Origin: Demequina phytophila
GTDB taxonomy: Bacteria; Actinomycetota; Actinomycetes; Actinomycetales; Demequinaceae
Reading direction: 5' to 3'
Assembly (NCBI RefSeq): GCF_000971135.1
Contig: NZ_BBLW01000002.1
Span: 310,001 to 374,000 of the forward strand
Length of the DNA: 64,000 nt
In this document: piece by piece, positions 16,779 to 26,201 of the stretch
How the letters are laid out: each line of letters begins with the position of its first letter
How positions within the stretch are numbered: position 1 is the first letter of the stretch
Notes under the pieces: model-generated
The model's input: the letters and a program-made list of their open reading frames with translations, nothing else
The model's database searches: none
Told to the model about the DNA's origin: nothing
Program-made: the position numbers and the translations under genes

Positions 16779-17419
16779 CCGCCGCGCCCCAGGATGAGGG
16801 CCCCATCGCCGCACGCCAGCGCGCCTACGCCAAGGGCGACCGCCGCCGTGCGCAGATACTGCGCGAGGCGTTCGCCGCGTTCTCCGCGGGCGGCTACCGC
16901 GGCGCCTCGATGGTGCAGATCGCGGCGGCCTGCGGCGTCTCGCGCGCGGGCCTGCAGCATCATTTCCCCACCAAGGAGGCGCTGCTCGCCGCCGTGCTCG
17001 AGGAGCGCGACCGGGTCAACGGGGAGCGGTTCTTCGCCGGCTGCGACGCCCGCACGGACGGCATCGACTACCTCGAGCGCCTGATGCGCGTGCTCGAGCA
17101 CAACGTCACCCAGCGCGAGCTCATCGCGCTGTTCGCCACCCTGTCGACCGAGGCCGCGGACGCGGATCACCCCGCGCACGGCTACTTCGCGGACCGTTAC
17201 CGGTGGCTCCGGCACGACATCGACGACGCGCTCGAGGAGGCGACGTCGCGCGGGCTGCTCCTGCCCGGCGTCGACCTCGACGGGCTCTCCTCCGACCTCA
17301 TCGCCCTCATCGAGGGCCTGCAGGTCCAGTGGCTGCTCGATCCTGACGCGGTGGACATCCCGCGCCGGGTGCGCGCGTGGCTCGCGCAGGTGATCGCCGC
17401 GGACCTGCGAGCCGGCTGA
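16775..17419 (+). CDS. TetR-family regulator
   Basis: 214 aa. Helix-turn-helix at about residues 24-70: RRAQILREAFAAFSAGGYRGAS, QIAAACGVSRAGLQHHFPTKEALL. The C-terminal domain (HPAHGYFADRYRWL, ALIEGLQVQWLLDPDAVD) resembles TetR_C groups found next to sugar and efflux genes, and is similar in layout to the regulator at 50054. Start overlaps the MATE stop, so it is translated with the exporter and likely controls it. Confidence 0.92.
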   Translation: MTAAPQDEGPIAARQRAYAKGDRRRAQILREAFAAFSAGGYRGASMVQIAAACGVSRAGLQHHFPTKEALLAAVLEERDRVNGERFFAGCDARTDGIDYLERLMRVLEHNVTQRELIALFATLSTEAADADHPAHGYFADRYRWLRHDIDDALEEATSRGLLLPGVDLDGLSSDLIALIEGLQVQWLLDPDAVDIPRRVRAWLAQVIAADLRAG

Positions 17420-17455
17420 CCCCGCGCGCCTCGCGCGCGCCTCGCGCACGCGACA

Positions 17456-17485
17456 CGCGATCCGTCCATGCGGCCGCGCGATCCG
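17456..17485 (+). promoter_or_regulatory. Tandem CGCGATCCG half-sites ahead of GH35
   Basis: CGCGATCCG at 17456-17464 and again at 17477-17485, 21 bases apart (two helical turns) on the same face. Directly repeated half-sites at this spacing suit AraC-type activators; the AraC gene is the second gene of the operon. A -10-like TAGCGT follows at 17513-17518. Assignment is inference. Confidence 0.4.
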
Positions 17486-17572
17486 GCATCAACCGCGCGG
17501 GGTCGGCGCCGCTAGCGTGTGACGGGATCGCCCGGCGTGCGCCGTCGCACCCCCAGGGCCGAAGGAGGCGCC

Positions 17573-19858
17573 ATGGTCCACCAGCTCCGCGCGAACGCAC
17601 CCGCGCCCGCCGCACCCGCCCCGCTCGACATGGGCGACCCCGCCGGCACGGGGGCCGCGATCACCGTCACCACGACCCACCTCGAGCGCGGCGGCGTCCC
17701 GTGGATCCCGGTGATGGGGGAGTACCACTTCAGCCGCGACCTGCCCGAGAGGTGGGAGCGCGAGCTGCGCAAGATGCGCGCCGGCGGCGTCGACGTGGTC
17801 GCGACGTACCTGCTGTGGATCCTCCATGAGGAGACGGAGGGCGACCTGCGCTGGGACGGCGCCCGCGACGTGCGCACCTTCGTCGAGACCGCCCACCGCG
17901 TGGGGTTGAAGGTGATCCTGCGCATCGGCCCGTGGGCCCACGGGGAGACGCGCAACGGCGGCTTCCCCGACTGGCTCCAGGCGCTGCCCGTCGCCCACCG
18001 CACCGACGACCCCGCCTACCTCGTCCACGTGCGGCGCTGGTTCGCCGGCATCGCCGAGCAGACCCGCGGCCTCTTCCACGGACCAGACACCCCCGACGCG
18101 CCCGTGATCGGCATCCAGGTCGACAACGAGCTCTACGACCAGCCCGCCCACCTCGCCACCCTGCGCCGCCTCGCCGAGGAGGCGGGCATGCGCGCGAGCC
18201 TGTGGACCGCGACCGGCTGGGGCGGCGCGCAGCTCCCGCCGCGCGCGGTGCTGCCCGTGTACGCCGGCTACTCCGACGGCTTCTGGGAGGAGTCCGACGT
18301 CGAATGGCCCGCGTTCGGCGCGACGCACTTCACCTTCTCCGCCGCGCGCGACGACCTCACCGTGGGCGCCGACCTGCGTGACCACGGCGCCGTGGTGGGG
18401 GACGATGCGGCGCTCGGGGCGGGCGACCCGTGGCCCTACGCGACGTGCGAGCTGGGCGGCGGGATGACGGTCGCGTACCACCGTCGCCCCCACGTCGACC
18501 CCGCGGACGTGGCCGCGCTCGCGCTCACCAAGCTCGGCTCCGGCTCTGCCTGGCAGGGCTACTACCTCTACCACGGCGGCACCCACGCGATCGCGGCGCT
18601 GTCCACCACGCAGGAGTCGCACGCGACCGGCTACCCCAACGACGTCCCGGTCCGCGACTACGACTTCTTCGCCCCGCTGAGCGCGCACGGCCGGCAGCGC
18701 CCGCACTTCCACTCGCTGCGCCGCCAGCACCAGTTCCTCCGCTCGTGGGGACATGTGCTTGCACCGCTGCCCGTGACCCTTCCCGCGCCCGCGGACGGTG
18801 GACCGCGCTGGTCCGTCCGTGCCGACGGCGGGCGCGGCTTCCTGTTCCTCAACACCCACCAGCCCGCGGTCGCGCCCCTGCCCGACCTCGAGGACGTCGC
18901 CTTCGAGGTCCGGGTGGACGATGCGACGGTCACCGTCCCCACGCGGCCCACCCGGGTGCCGGCGGGCACCGCGGCCATCTGGCCGCTGCGCCAGCCCTTC
19001 GGATCGATCCCCGCGCTCACGGTCACCGCGCAGCCCGTCACCGAGATCCGCGTGGGCGACCGGACCGTGGTGATCTTCGCGGCCGCGGACGGGATCGACG
19101 TCGAGCTCCAGGTCGAGCGCGACGGCGCGACGGAGATCATGCGCCCCGAGGGTCCGCCCGGCCCCGGATGCATGGTGACGGTCGGCGACACCGACCTGGT
19201 GTTCCTCGCGGCGGCCCAGGCGGACACGGTCTGGCGAGGCGAGATCGAGGGTCGCGACACCGTGCTGCTGTGGGACGGGGAGGCGTGGTTCGACGCCGCC
19301 GGCTTCCGCATGGCGCCCCCGGCCCGAGCATCGTCCCTCCTGGCGGTGCCGGCGCTCGCGACCGACGCCAGCGGGACCGCGGGACCGTTCACCCGTCACG
19401 CCGTGCCGGCGGGACCCTCGCCCCACACCGTCGCGCTCGGAGCGGGACCCGAGCCGGTCACCGCGCCCGTGCGCAGGGATCCGCGCTCCGGGCGGCTCTC
19501 CGCGCCCACCGACGGCGACTTCGCGGCGCTCGATCCGGTCCCGGTCGCGATCGAGGACGCCTGGTTCGAGGACGTCGAGCAGCTGATGCTCGAACTCGAC
19601 TGGACCGGGGACGCGCTGCGCCTGTACGCGGGCGAGACGCTCCTCGCGGACCAGTTCTGGTCGGGGCGGCCGCTCGAGGTGGACCTGCTGCCGCACCGCG
19701 AGGCCATCCGCTCTCACGGGCTCACGCTGCGCGCGTTCGCATGGGACCCCGCCGCCGGGGTGCACGTCGACCGGCGGGTCCGGCCGGCAGGGTCCGCGCC
19801 GGTGCTCGAGCTGCGCTCCGCGGTGGCGCGGCCCGTGGTGACGATCGCGCTGGCATGA
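17573..19858 (+). CDS. Glycoside hydrolase family 35, beta-galactosidase-like
   Basis: 761 aa. The N-terminal TIM barrel shows GEYHFSRDLPERWERELRKM, RIGPWAHGETRNGGFPDWL, acid/base Glu186 in IQVDNELYD and a candidate nucleophile Glu293 in CELGGGM, all in GH35 order. The C-terminal half is beta-rich accessory domains. No signal peptide, so cytoplasmic. ATG at 17573 is chosen for GAAGGAGG just upstream; the earlier in-frame start lacks one. Its stop overlaps the AraC start (ATGA), so the regulator is made with it. Likely removes terminal beta-galactose or a related sugar from imported oligosaccharides. Confidence 0.9.
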   Translation: MVHQLRANAPAPAAPAPLDMGDPAGTGAAITVTTTHLERGGVPWIPVMGEYHFSRDLPERWERELRKMRAGGVDVVATYLLWILHEETEGDLRWDGARDVRTFVETAHRVGLKVILRIGPWAHGETRNGGFPDWLQALPVAHRTDDPAYLVHVRRWFAGIAEQTRGLFHGPDTPDAPVIGIQVDNELYDQPAHLATLRRLAEEAGMRASLWTATGWGGAQLPPRAVLPVYAGYSDGFWEESDVEWPAFGATHFTFSAARDDLTVGADLRDHGAVVGDDAALGAGDPWPYATCELGGGMTVAYHRRPHVDPADVAALALTKLGSGSAWQGYYLYHGGTHAIAALSTTQESHATGYPNDVPVRDYDFFAPLSAHGRQRPHFHSLRRQHQFLRSWGHVLAPLPVTLPAPADGGPRWSVRADGGRGFLFLNTHQPAVAPLPDLEDVAFEVRVDDATVTVPTRPTRVPAGTAAIWPLRQPFGSIPALTVTAQPVTEIRVGDRTVVIFAAADGIDVELQVERDGATEIMRPEGPPGPGCMVTVGDTDLVFLAAAQADTVWRGEIEGRDTVLLWDGEAWFDAAGFRMAPPARASSLLAVPALATDASGTAGPFTRHAVPAGPSPHTVALGAGPEPVTAPVRRDPRSGRLSAPTDGDFAALDPVPVAIEDAWFEDVEQLMLELDWTGDALRLYAGETLLADQFWSGRPLEVDLLPHREAIRSHGLTLRAFAWDPAAGVHVDRRVRPAGSAPVLELRSAVARPVVTIALA

Positions 19859-20748
19859 CCCGGGAGGCCTGGCACGATGTCCTCGTGGAGCAGGTCGACG
19901 GGTTCGTGCATCAGCGGATGCACGTGGTCGAGCGGGCGCGCGTCACCGAGGCGCTCCGCCGCCCCGTCACCCGGCGGCTCGTGGTCACCGACGCCGGGTT
20001 CTTCCCGGCGGCCCGGTTCCACGCGCGGGCACGGCCGCACGGCGTCGCGGAGACCATCCTGATCGTGTGCGTGAGCGGTTCCGGGTGGGTCGAGGTCGCG
20101 GGGGTGCGCACCGGCGTCGGTGCGGGGGCGGTCGCGGTGATCCCCGGCGGGGTGCCGCACCGGTACGAGGCCTCCGAGGCAGCGCCCTGGACCATCTGGT
20201 GGTGCCACCTGCGCGGCACCGACGTCGCCGAGCTGGTCGCCGCGACGGGCCTCACGCTCGAGCGGCCCGTCGCCACCCTGCGCCATCCCGAGCGCGCGGT
20301 GGCGCTGCTCGAGGAGATGGTCACCACGCTCGAGCGATCGGTCGCGGCGGCACAGCTGGTGGGCGCGGCCGGCTGCGCGTGGAAGCTCCTCACGCAGGTC
20401 GCGGTGGACCGGGCGATGCCCGAGCGCGGCGACCCGTTGGGGCGCGCGATGCGCTACATCGACGAGCGCTTCGACGGGTCGATCCGGGTGGCGGACCTCG
20501 CGGCGATGGTGGGCGTGTCCGCGTCGCACCTGTCCGCGCTGTTCCGGGGCGCGACGGGCGCCGGGGTGCTCGCGTACGTGACCAGCCGGCGCATGGCCGC
20601 GGCGCGCCAGCTGCTCGACTCGACCTCGATGCGGATCGCGGACGTTGCGGCGGCGGTCGGGTACCCGGACCCGCTGTACTTCTCGCGCCAGTTCCGCAAG
20701 GCGCACGAGATGAGCCCCAGCGAGTACCGCGAGCTGCGCAAGGGCTGA
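19855..20748 (+). CDS. AraC-family regulator
   Basis: 297 aa. N-terminal cupin sensor (HGVAETILIVCVSGSGWVEV, AVAVIPGGVPHRYEA) and two C-terminal helix-turn-helix units (about 195-295: RVADLAAMVGVSASHLSALFRGATG and RIADVAAAVGYPDPLYFSRQFRK, ending MSPSEYREL). Typical sugar-responsive activator. Overlaps GH35 by ATGA; probably activates the operon through the direct repeats at 17456-17485. Confidence 0.93.
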   Translation: MTREAWHDVLVEQVDGFVHQRMHVVERARVTEALRRPVTRRLVVTDAGFFPAARFHARARPHGVAETILIVCVSGSGWVEVAGVRTGVGAGAVAVIPGGVPHRYEASEAAPWTIWWCHLRGTDVAELVAATGLTLERPVATLRHPERAVALLEEMVTTLERSVAAAQLVGAAGCAWKLLTQVAVDRAMPERGDPLGRAMRYIDERFDGSIRVADLAAMVGVSASHLSALFRGATGAGVLAYVTSRRMAAARQLLDSTSMRIADVAAAVGYPDPLYFSRQFRKAHEMSPSEYRELRKG

Positions 20749-20751
20749 GCG

Positions 20752-21957
20752 CTACCCGCGGATCATGGCGGTCGCCCGGCGCTGCCAGGCGACGTCCACC
20801 CAATGAGGGTGGTGCGGGGCGGCGTTGGACGTGGTCACGGCGCCCCACGCGCCCTGGTCGACCGTCTCCGCGATGCCGGCCTCCGCGAGGTCCTTGCCCA
20901 CGGGCCCGTCCTCGAACGTGCTGTGGAGCGGCGTGTACCCGACCCAGCCCTCGCCGATGACGAACGGCACGCACGCACGCCGTGCCCACGCGCCGATCGC
21001 CCGCACGCGTGCGCGGATCTCCTGGTGCATGAGCGCGCGGAACTCGCCGTAGTGGTCGTAGAGCCAGAGGTCCCATCGGACGGGGTCCACGTGGTCGTAC
21101 GTGTAGAGCATCTGGTCCGTCACCACGGTCGCCTCGAGGCGCCAGGGCTCGGGACGGCCGTACTGCTCGAAGGTGGGTGAGCCTTCGCGCAGGAGCTCGG
21201 AGAGCGCGGGGTTGGGGAAGCCCGCGGTGCCGCTGTCGCGCACGTCGATGCGCCGCTGCAGCGCGTCGAGGACGCCGTACGCGTACACGTGGAACTGGCC
21301 CATTTGCAGGGAGGCCGGCAGCGACGCCATGTCGAGGTGCGGCGGCCTTCCGTAGCTCACCGTGACCGGCACGTCGGGGTGGTCGCGCGACACGAGAGTG
21401 ATCGCCTCGTCGATCGCGTCCGGGGTTGCGGGGACGCGGGAGAAGTCGACCTCGTTGTGCAGTTCCACGAAGGCGACGGCGTCGAGGAGGCCGGCACGGC
21501 GGATGTCCCCGAGCAGGGCCGAGGTGGCGCTCGCGAGGCGGCGTAGCCGCTCCTCGAGCGGCACGGCGTCGATCGCGCGCCACCAGCGGTCGTCGGCGGC
21601 GAACGCCGGGGACTGCTGGTGCTCCCAGCTCGACAGGATGACCCGCATGCCGCGGCGCGCGGCGGCGTTGAGGAGCTCGAAGAGTCGCTTGCGCAGGTGG
21701 ACCGTCGCGGGGGTGTGGACGTCGTACCAGCGTGTCCCGGCGCCGCGGCCCTCACCCATGCCCGTGAGCGTCAGCGCCTCCGGGAGGTCGTGACCTCCCG
21801 CGAGGTAGAGCGGCGCGGCGCAGATCCGCAGGGCGTTGTAGCCGCGCTCGACCGCCTCCTCGACGGCACGGTCGAGGTCGGCGTACACGTCCGCGGCGCG
21901 GGTGTACCAGGAGAAGTCCCACAGGGAGATCGCGAGTCGGTCGGTGGCGGTCGGCAC
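20752..21957 (-). CDS. Cellulase-like TIM-barrel glycosidase (clan GH-A)
   Basis: 401 aa. Pattern of a clan GH-A hydrolase: N-terminal ISLWDFSWYTR, barrel strands with RICAAPLYLAG, candidate acid/base Glu169 in VELHNEVDF and nucleophile Glu336 in PFVIGEGWVGY. This matches proteins usually called cellulase-like family; real substrate unknown. No signal peptide, so cytoplasmic. Convergent with AraC (3-base gap) and divergent from the DUF5107 gene. Confidence 0.78.
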   Translation of the reverse strand: MPTATDRLAISLWDFSWYTRAADVYADLDRAVEEAVERGYNALRICAAPLYLAGGHDLPEALTLTGMGEGRGAGTRWYDVHTPATVHLRKRLFELLNAAARRGMRVILSSWEHQQSPAFAADDRWWRAIDAVPLEERLRRLASATSALLGDIRRAGLLDAVAFVELHNEVDFSRVPATPDAIDEAITLVSRDHPDVPVTVSYGRPPHLDMASLPASLQMGQFHVYAYGVLDALQRRIDVRDSGTAGFPNPALSELLREGSPTFEQYGRPEPWRLEATVVTDQMLYTYDHVDPVRWDLWLYDHYGEFRALMHQEIRARVRAIGAWARRACVPFVIGEGWVGYTPLHSTFEDGPVGKDLAEAGIAETVDQGAWGAVTTSNAAPHHPHWVDVAWQRRATAMIRG

Positions 21958-22067
21958 ACCGCGACGCTACGCGACCGGTGCGGCCGCGGGCGCTACCCGG
22001 CCCGCGCATCGTCGCTTCGTCCATGCCGGGCGCGCGAACGCCCATGGGCGAGCCTTGCGCGCGCGTC

Positions 22068-22073
22068 TAGGTT
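22068..22073 (+). promoter_or_regulatory. -10 box of a leaderless promoter
   Basis: TAGGTT followed by six bases and the ATG at 22080, no RBS: leaderless transcription of the DUF5107 gene is likely. Confidence 0.5.
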
Positions 22074-22079
22074 GCAGTC

Positions 22080-25004
22080 ATGACCGGCAACGACGCTCAG
22101 CATGATGAGGCGCGGATAGTCCTCCCCGACGCCCCCGCGCACCTCGCCGCCGCCCTCGCGGACGGCGGTGCCGTCGCGTGGGAGCAGCCCGTGCCCATCC
22201 GCACCTACGAGGCGGGGGAGCCCAGCCCATACCCCATGTACCTCGACCGTCGCGTCTACCAGGGCTCGAGCGGGAAAGTGTACCCGCTGCCGTTCACCGA
22301 GTCGATCGCGGACTCTCAGGTGACGCGCGACTGGCAGGCCATCCACCTCGAGAACGCCTACGTGCGGCTCATGGTGCTCCCGGAGCTCGGCGGTCGCATC
22401 CACATCGGGTACGACAAGACCACCGGCTACGACTTCTTCTACCGCAACAACGTCATCAAGCCCGCGCTGGTGGGGCTTGCGGGGCCGTGGATCAGCGGCG
22501 GCGTCGAGTTCAACTGGCCGCAGCACCACCGTCCGGCCACGTACCTGCCCGTCGAGACGTCGATCGAGATCGGTCCGGACGGCGCCGTCACCGCGTGGTG
22601 CTACGACCACGACCCCTTCGCGCGCATGTCCGCCCTGCACGGCATCCGGCTGCGGCCCGACAGCTCCGTGGTCGAGCTGGTGGTGAGGGTGCACAACCGC
22701 TCGAGCGAACGCCAGACCTTCCTGTGGTGGGCCAACGTCGCGGCGCGGGTCCACGACGACTACCAGTCGTTCTTCCCCGAGGACGTGCGCTACGTCGCGG
22801 ACCATGCGCGGCGCGCCCTCACCGCTTTCCCGGAGGCCGACCGGCCGTACTACAACGTCGACTACCCGTCGCTGGCTGAGGCGACGCCCGGCGCGGACCG
22901 CCTCGACTGGTACCGGAATATCCCGGTCCCGACCTCGTACATGATCGTGGACTCGCAGCAGGACTTCTTCGGGGGCTACGACCACGCCGCGGGAGCGGGC
23001 TTCGTCCACTGGGCCGAGCGGCGGCTCGCTCCGGGCAAGAAGCAGTGGACCTGGGGGAACGCTCCGTTCGGGCACGCGTGGGACGAGCAGCTCACGGACG
23101 GCGATGGCCCGTACGTCGAGCTCATGGCGGGCGTCTACACCGACAACCAGCCCGACTTCAGCTGGCTGTTGCCCGGTGAGACCAAGGTGTTCACCCAGCA
23201 CTGGTTCCCGATCCCCGCGATCGGCGCGGCGCATCAGGCGACGCCGGACGCGGCGGTCAACGTCACGGGAGGGGACGATGCCGTGGCCACCTTCGCGGTC
23301 ACCTCGCCCCAGCGGGGGGCGGTGGCGCGGATGTTCCGAGGCAGGACGGTGGTGGCCGAACGCGCCGTCGACCTCGTTCCCGGGGAGGTGGGGTCTCTCG
23401 AGGCACGGGTCGCGCGCGCCGAGGCCGCCTTCGAGCTGCGCGACGCAGACGGGACGCTGCTGGTGCGGTGGGAGCCGGTCGAGGTCCCCGACGCGGAGCC
23501 GTGGGTCGCCGAGGAACCTGCCGCTCCCGAGGCGACGGAGAGCGTCGAGGAGCTGTATCTCACCGGGCTTCACCTCGCGCAGTACCGCCACCCGACGCGC
23601 GAGCCGCTGCTGTACTGGGACGAGGCGTTGCGTCGCGACCCCGGCCACGTCCCTACGCTCCTCGCGGTCGCGGACCGGCTCTACCGCGCGGGACGCTACG
23701 CGGAGGCGCTCACTCGGGTCGAGCGCGCCCTCGCACGGCTCACCCGCCGCAACGCGAACCCCGTCGACGCTGAGGCGTTCTACCTGGCAGGTCTCGTTCT
23801 CACCCGGTTGGGTCGGCTGGAGGAGGCGGAGCGGGCGTTGGGGAAGGCCGGCTGGGACGGCACGTGGGCGGTGCCGGCCGGTCTCGAGCTCGCGCGCCTG
23901 CTCGCCCGCGACGGCCGCAACCGTGCCGCGCTGCGGGTGCTCGACACGCTCGACGGCGTGGTGGGGCACGACGCGCGGCGAGCTGCGGTGCGGGCGATCG
24001 TCCTACGACGGCTCGGCAGTCCCGGCGAGGCCGCCCTCGTGCTCGACCGCGCGCTCGAGTCCGATCTCCTCGACGCGACGCTGCGGGTGCTCGCCGGCCT
24101 GGAGGTCGCCGCGGACCCGGGGGTCCTCGTGGATGTCGCGTTGGACCTCACGAAGGCGGGGGAGGCGGAGGGCGCGCTCGGGGCCCTTGATGCCGCGATC
24201 GCTGCGCCCGTCACCGGTGCGGGCAACATCCGGCCCGTCGCGCACTATCTGGCCGCCGCGATGCTCGACCGCGGGGGGAGGGCCGCCGAGGCCGCGGCGC
24301 GGCGGGAGGCCGCGCGCCGCTCGGACCGGGCGCTCGCCTTCCCGGCAGGTCTGGATGCGCTCGACGCGCTAGACGCCGCCATCGCGGCGGATCCGGCCGA
24401 CGCGGTCGCGCGCTCCCTGCTCGGCATGCTCCTCTACGACGCCCAACGGCGCGAGGAGGCGGTAGCGCAGTGGGAGGTCGCCATCGACCTGGGGCTCGAG
24501 GATCCCGTCCTGCTGCGCAACGCGGGTCTCGCCGCGTACACCATCGCGCGGGACGATGCGCTCGCGTGGGAGCGGTACGGTCGGGCGGTCTCCGCCGCGC
24601 CGGGGGACGCGCGGCTTCTGTTCGAGCGCGACCAGCTCGCGGCCAGGCTCAGCCAGTCCTCACGGGACCGGCTCGCGGCGCTCGAGCCCCACGCGGCCCT
24701 GGTGCTGACCAGGGACGACCTCACGATCGAGTACGTCGAGCTGCTCGTCGCCGTCGGGCGGGCCGAGGAGGCGCTCGCGATCCTCACCTCGCGCGCCTTC
24801 CACCCGTGGGAGGGCGGCGAGGGTCGCGCGCTCGCGGCCTGGGATCGCACCCACGCCGCTCTGGGCCTCGCCGTGACCGACCCGCCGCGCGGCCTGGGCG
24901 AGGCGCGGGCCCGCTACGCGCCCCCGGCGCCCGTGCGCGAGGACGGCGTGACCGACTACTTCGCGACCAGCCTGCCCGAGCTGCTCCTGTTCGCCCGTGA
25001 GTGA
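22080..25004 (+). CDS. DUF5107 domain protein with TPR repeats
   Basis: 974 aa. Residues about 25-330 form the DUF5107 beta-sandwich, a galactose-mutarotase-like fold (MVLPELGGRIHIGYDKTTGYDFFYRNNVIKPALVG, HPFARMSALHGIRL region, FLWWANVAARV). From about 500 on there are repeated helical TPR-like units (LYLTGLHLAQYRHPTREPLLYWDEALRRDPGH and similar ARDDALAWERYGRAVSAAPGD). No signal or membrane segment. Homologues as I know them occur in carbohydrate-use loci of actinobacteria; biochemical role not established. It overlaps the aldose epimerase gene by 8 bases, which fits a sugar-handling function. Confidence 0.85.
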   Translation: MTGNDAQHDEARIVLPDAPAHLAAALADGGAVAWEQPVPIRTYEAGEPSPYPMYLDRRVYQGSSGKVYPLPFTESIADSQVTRDWQAIHLENAYVRLMVLPELGGRIHIGYDKTTGYDFFYRNNVIKPALVGLAGPWISGGVEFNWPQHHRPATYLPVETSIEIGPDGAVTAWCYDHDPFARMSALHGIRLRPDSSVVELVVRVHNRSSERQTFLWWANVAARVHDDYQSFFPEDVRYVADHARRALTAFPEADRPYYNVDYPSLAEATPGADRLDWYRNIPVPTSYMIVDSQQDFFGGYDHAAGAGFVHWAERRLAPGKKQWTWGNAPFGHAWDEQLTDGDGPYVELMAGVYTDNQPDFSWLLPGETKVFTQHWFPIPAIGAAHQATPDAAVNVTGGDDAVATFAVTSPQRGAVARMFRGRTVVAERAVDLVPGEVGSLEARVARAEAAFELRDADGTLLVRWEPVEVPDAEPWVAEEPAAPEATESVEELYLTGLHLAQYRHPTREPLLYWDEALRRDPGHVPTLLAVADRLYRAGRYAEALTRVERALARLTRRNANPVDAEAFYLAGLVLTRLGRLEEAERALGKAGWDGTWAVPAGLELARLLARDGRNRAALRVLDTLDGVVGHDARRAAVRAIVLRRLGSPGEAALVLDRALESDLLDATLRVLAGLEVAADPGVLVDVALDLTKAGEAEGALGALDAAIAAPVTGAGNIRPVAHYLAAAMLDRGGRAAEAAARREAARRSDRALAFPAGLDALDALDAAIAADPADAVARSLLGMLLYDAQRREEAVAQWEVAIDLGLEDPVLLRNAGLAAYTIARDDALAWERYGRAVSAAPGDARLLFERDQLAARLSQSSRDRLAALEPHAALVLTRDDLTIEYVELLVAVGRAEEALAILTSRAFHPWEGGEGRALAAWDRTHAALGLAVTDPPRGLGEARARYAPPAPVREDGVTDYFATSLPELLLFARE

Positions 25005-25923
25005 CCAGCACGCGATCGCCGCGGGCGACTATGAGGCGTCCGTCGCGGGTCTGGGCGCGAGCCTGCGACGGCTCACGTACCGGGGTCGGGACCTGGTGGT
25101 CCCGTTCGGCGCCGACGTGGAGCGCCCCGACATGCGCGGGGCGCTGCTCGCACCGTGGCCCAATCGGACCGCCGACGGGACGTACGAGTTCGCGGGACAC
25201 ATGCATCGTCTCGCCATCGACGAGCCCGCGCGCCGGACCGCGAACCACGGCCTCGTCGCGAACCTCCCCTTCGTGCGGCGCGACGGCGCCGCGCACCGGG
25301 TGGTGCTCGCGGCGACACTCGAGCCGCGCGACGGCTTCCCGTGGCGGCTCGCCCTCACCGTGACGGTGACCGTGGGTGCGGACGGGTTGACCCACGAGGT
25401 CGAGGCGCAAAACGTGTCGGACGACAGCGCACCGCTAGGGCTCGGTGTGCATCCGTACCTGCTCGCGGGTCCCGCCGTGCGCGACGCGATCGACGCGTGG
25501 ACCCTCGAACTCCCGGCGGACGCGGCGATGGTGGTGACGCGGGACCGCCTGCTGCCCGACCGCATCATCCACATCGACCGCCATGACGGCGGTGTGCTCG
25601 ACTTCCGCGAGCCTCGTGTCATCGGGAGCGCGGCGCTCAATCACGCCTTCACCGCGCTGCGGCGCGACGCGGACGGCTGGGCGAGGGCGCGGCTCACGAC
25701 CGCGAGGGGAGACGGTGTCGAGCTCGCGGTCGACGGTATGTACCGATGGATCCAGGCGTACACCGCGGACATGCCGAGCGCGGGGCCGCCACGGGCGGGG
25801 ATCGCGCTCGAGCCGATGACGTGCCCTCCGGACGCCCTGAACTCGAAGCGCGACCTGCTGGTGGTGCGGCCCGGCGGGCGAGCGACCGCGACCTTCCGCA
25901 TCCGGGGTCTCGACGTGGCCTGA
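24997..25923 (+). CDS. Aldose 1-epimerase (mutarotase) family
   Basis: 308 aa galactose-mutarotase fold. Key sites seen: LLAPWPNRTADGTYEF (Arg), ANHGLV (catalytic His), GVHPYLLAG (second catalytic His) and the late EPMTCPPDALN with the catalytic Glu. Interconverts alpha and beta anomers of aldoses. GTG start lies inside the end of the DUF5107 gene (8-base overlap), so the two form one operon. Confidence 0.92.
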   Translation: MSDQHAIAAGDYEASVAGLGASLRRLTYRGRDLVVPFGADVERPDMRGALLAPWPNRTADGTYEFAGHMHRLAIDEPARRTANHGLVANLPFVRRDGAAHRVVLAATLEPRDGFPWRLALTVTVTVGADGLTHEVEAQNVSDDSAPLGLGVHPYLLAGPAVRDAIDAWTLELPADAAMVVTRDRLLPDRIIHIDRHDGGVLDFREPRVIGSAALNHAFTALRRDADGWARARLTTARGDGVELAVDGMYRWIQAYTADMPSAGPPRAGIALEPMTCPPDALNSKRDLLVVRPGGRATATFRIRGLDVA

Positions 25924-26059
25924 CGCACGATCCGTGCGCACGGTCGCCGCACCCGCTCGCGGCCGGGCGCACGAATCCTGCGATTTCATACGAATCGCCC
26001 GACACGGCCCGCGTGGTTCCGGGGATGCGCCGAGGTGTGCTCGTACGTTGATGGCGCGG

Positions 26060-26093
26060 CTCCTCGCCAGTTGCCCCCCAGCCTGGCGAGGAG
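26060..26093. terminator. Hairpin between epimerase and protease genes
   Basis: CTCCTCGCCAG (26060-26070) pairs perfectly with CTGGCGAGGAG (26083-26093) around a 12-base loop. There is no T-run. The 278-base spacer (25924-26201) also has CGATT and AATCG arms flanking TCATACG at 25981-25997. The hairpin may end the upstream operon or act in the protease leader. Confidence 0.5.
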
Positions 26094-26201
26094 TCGCCCA
26101 GGCGTTCCGCCGCCGTTCTCAGCAATCTCCCTGGTTCCTCCCAGTCGAGTCCCCGCCTCACACGATGAGGTGGAGGCAGGTAGACATCCAAGGAGACAGC
26201 G

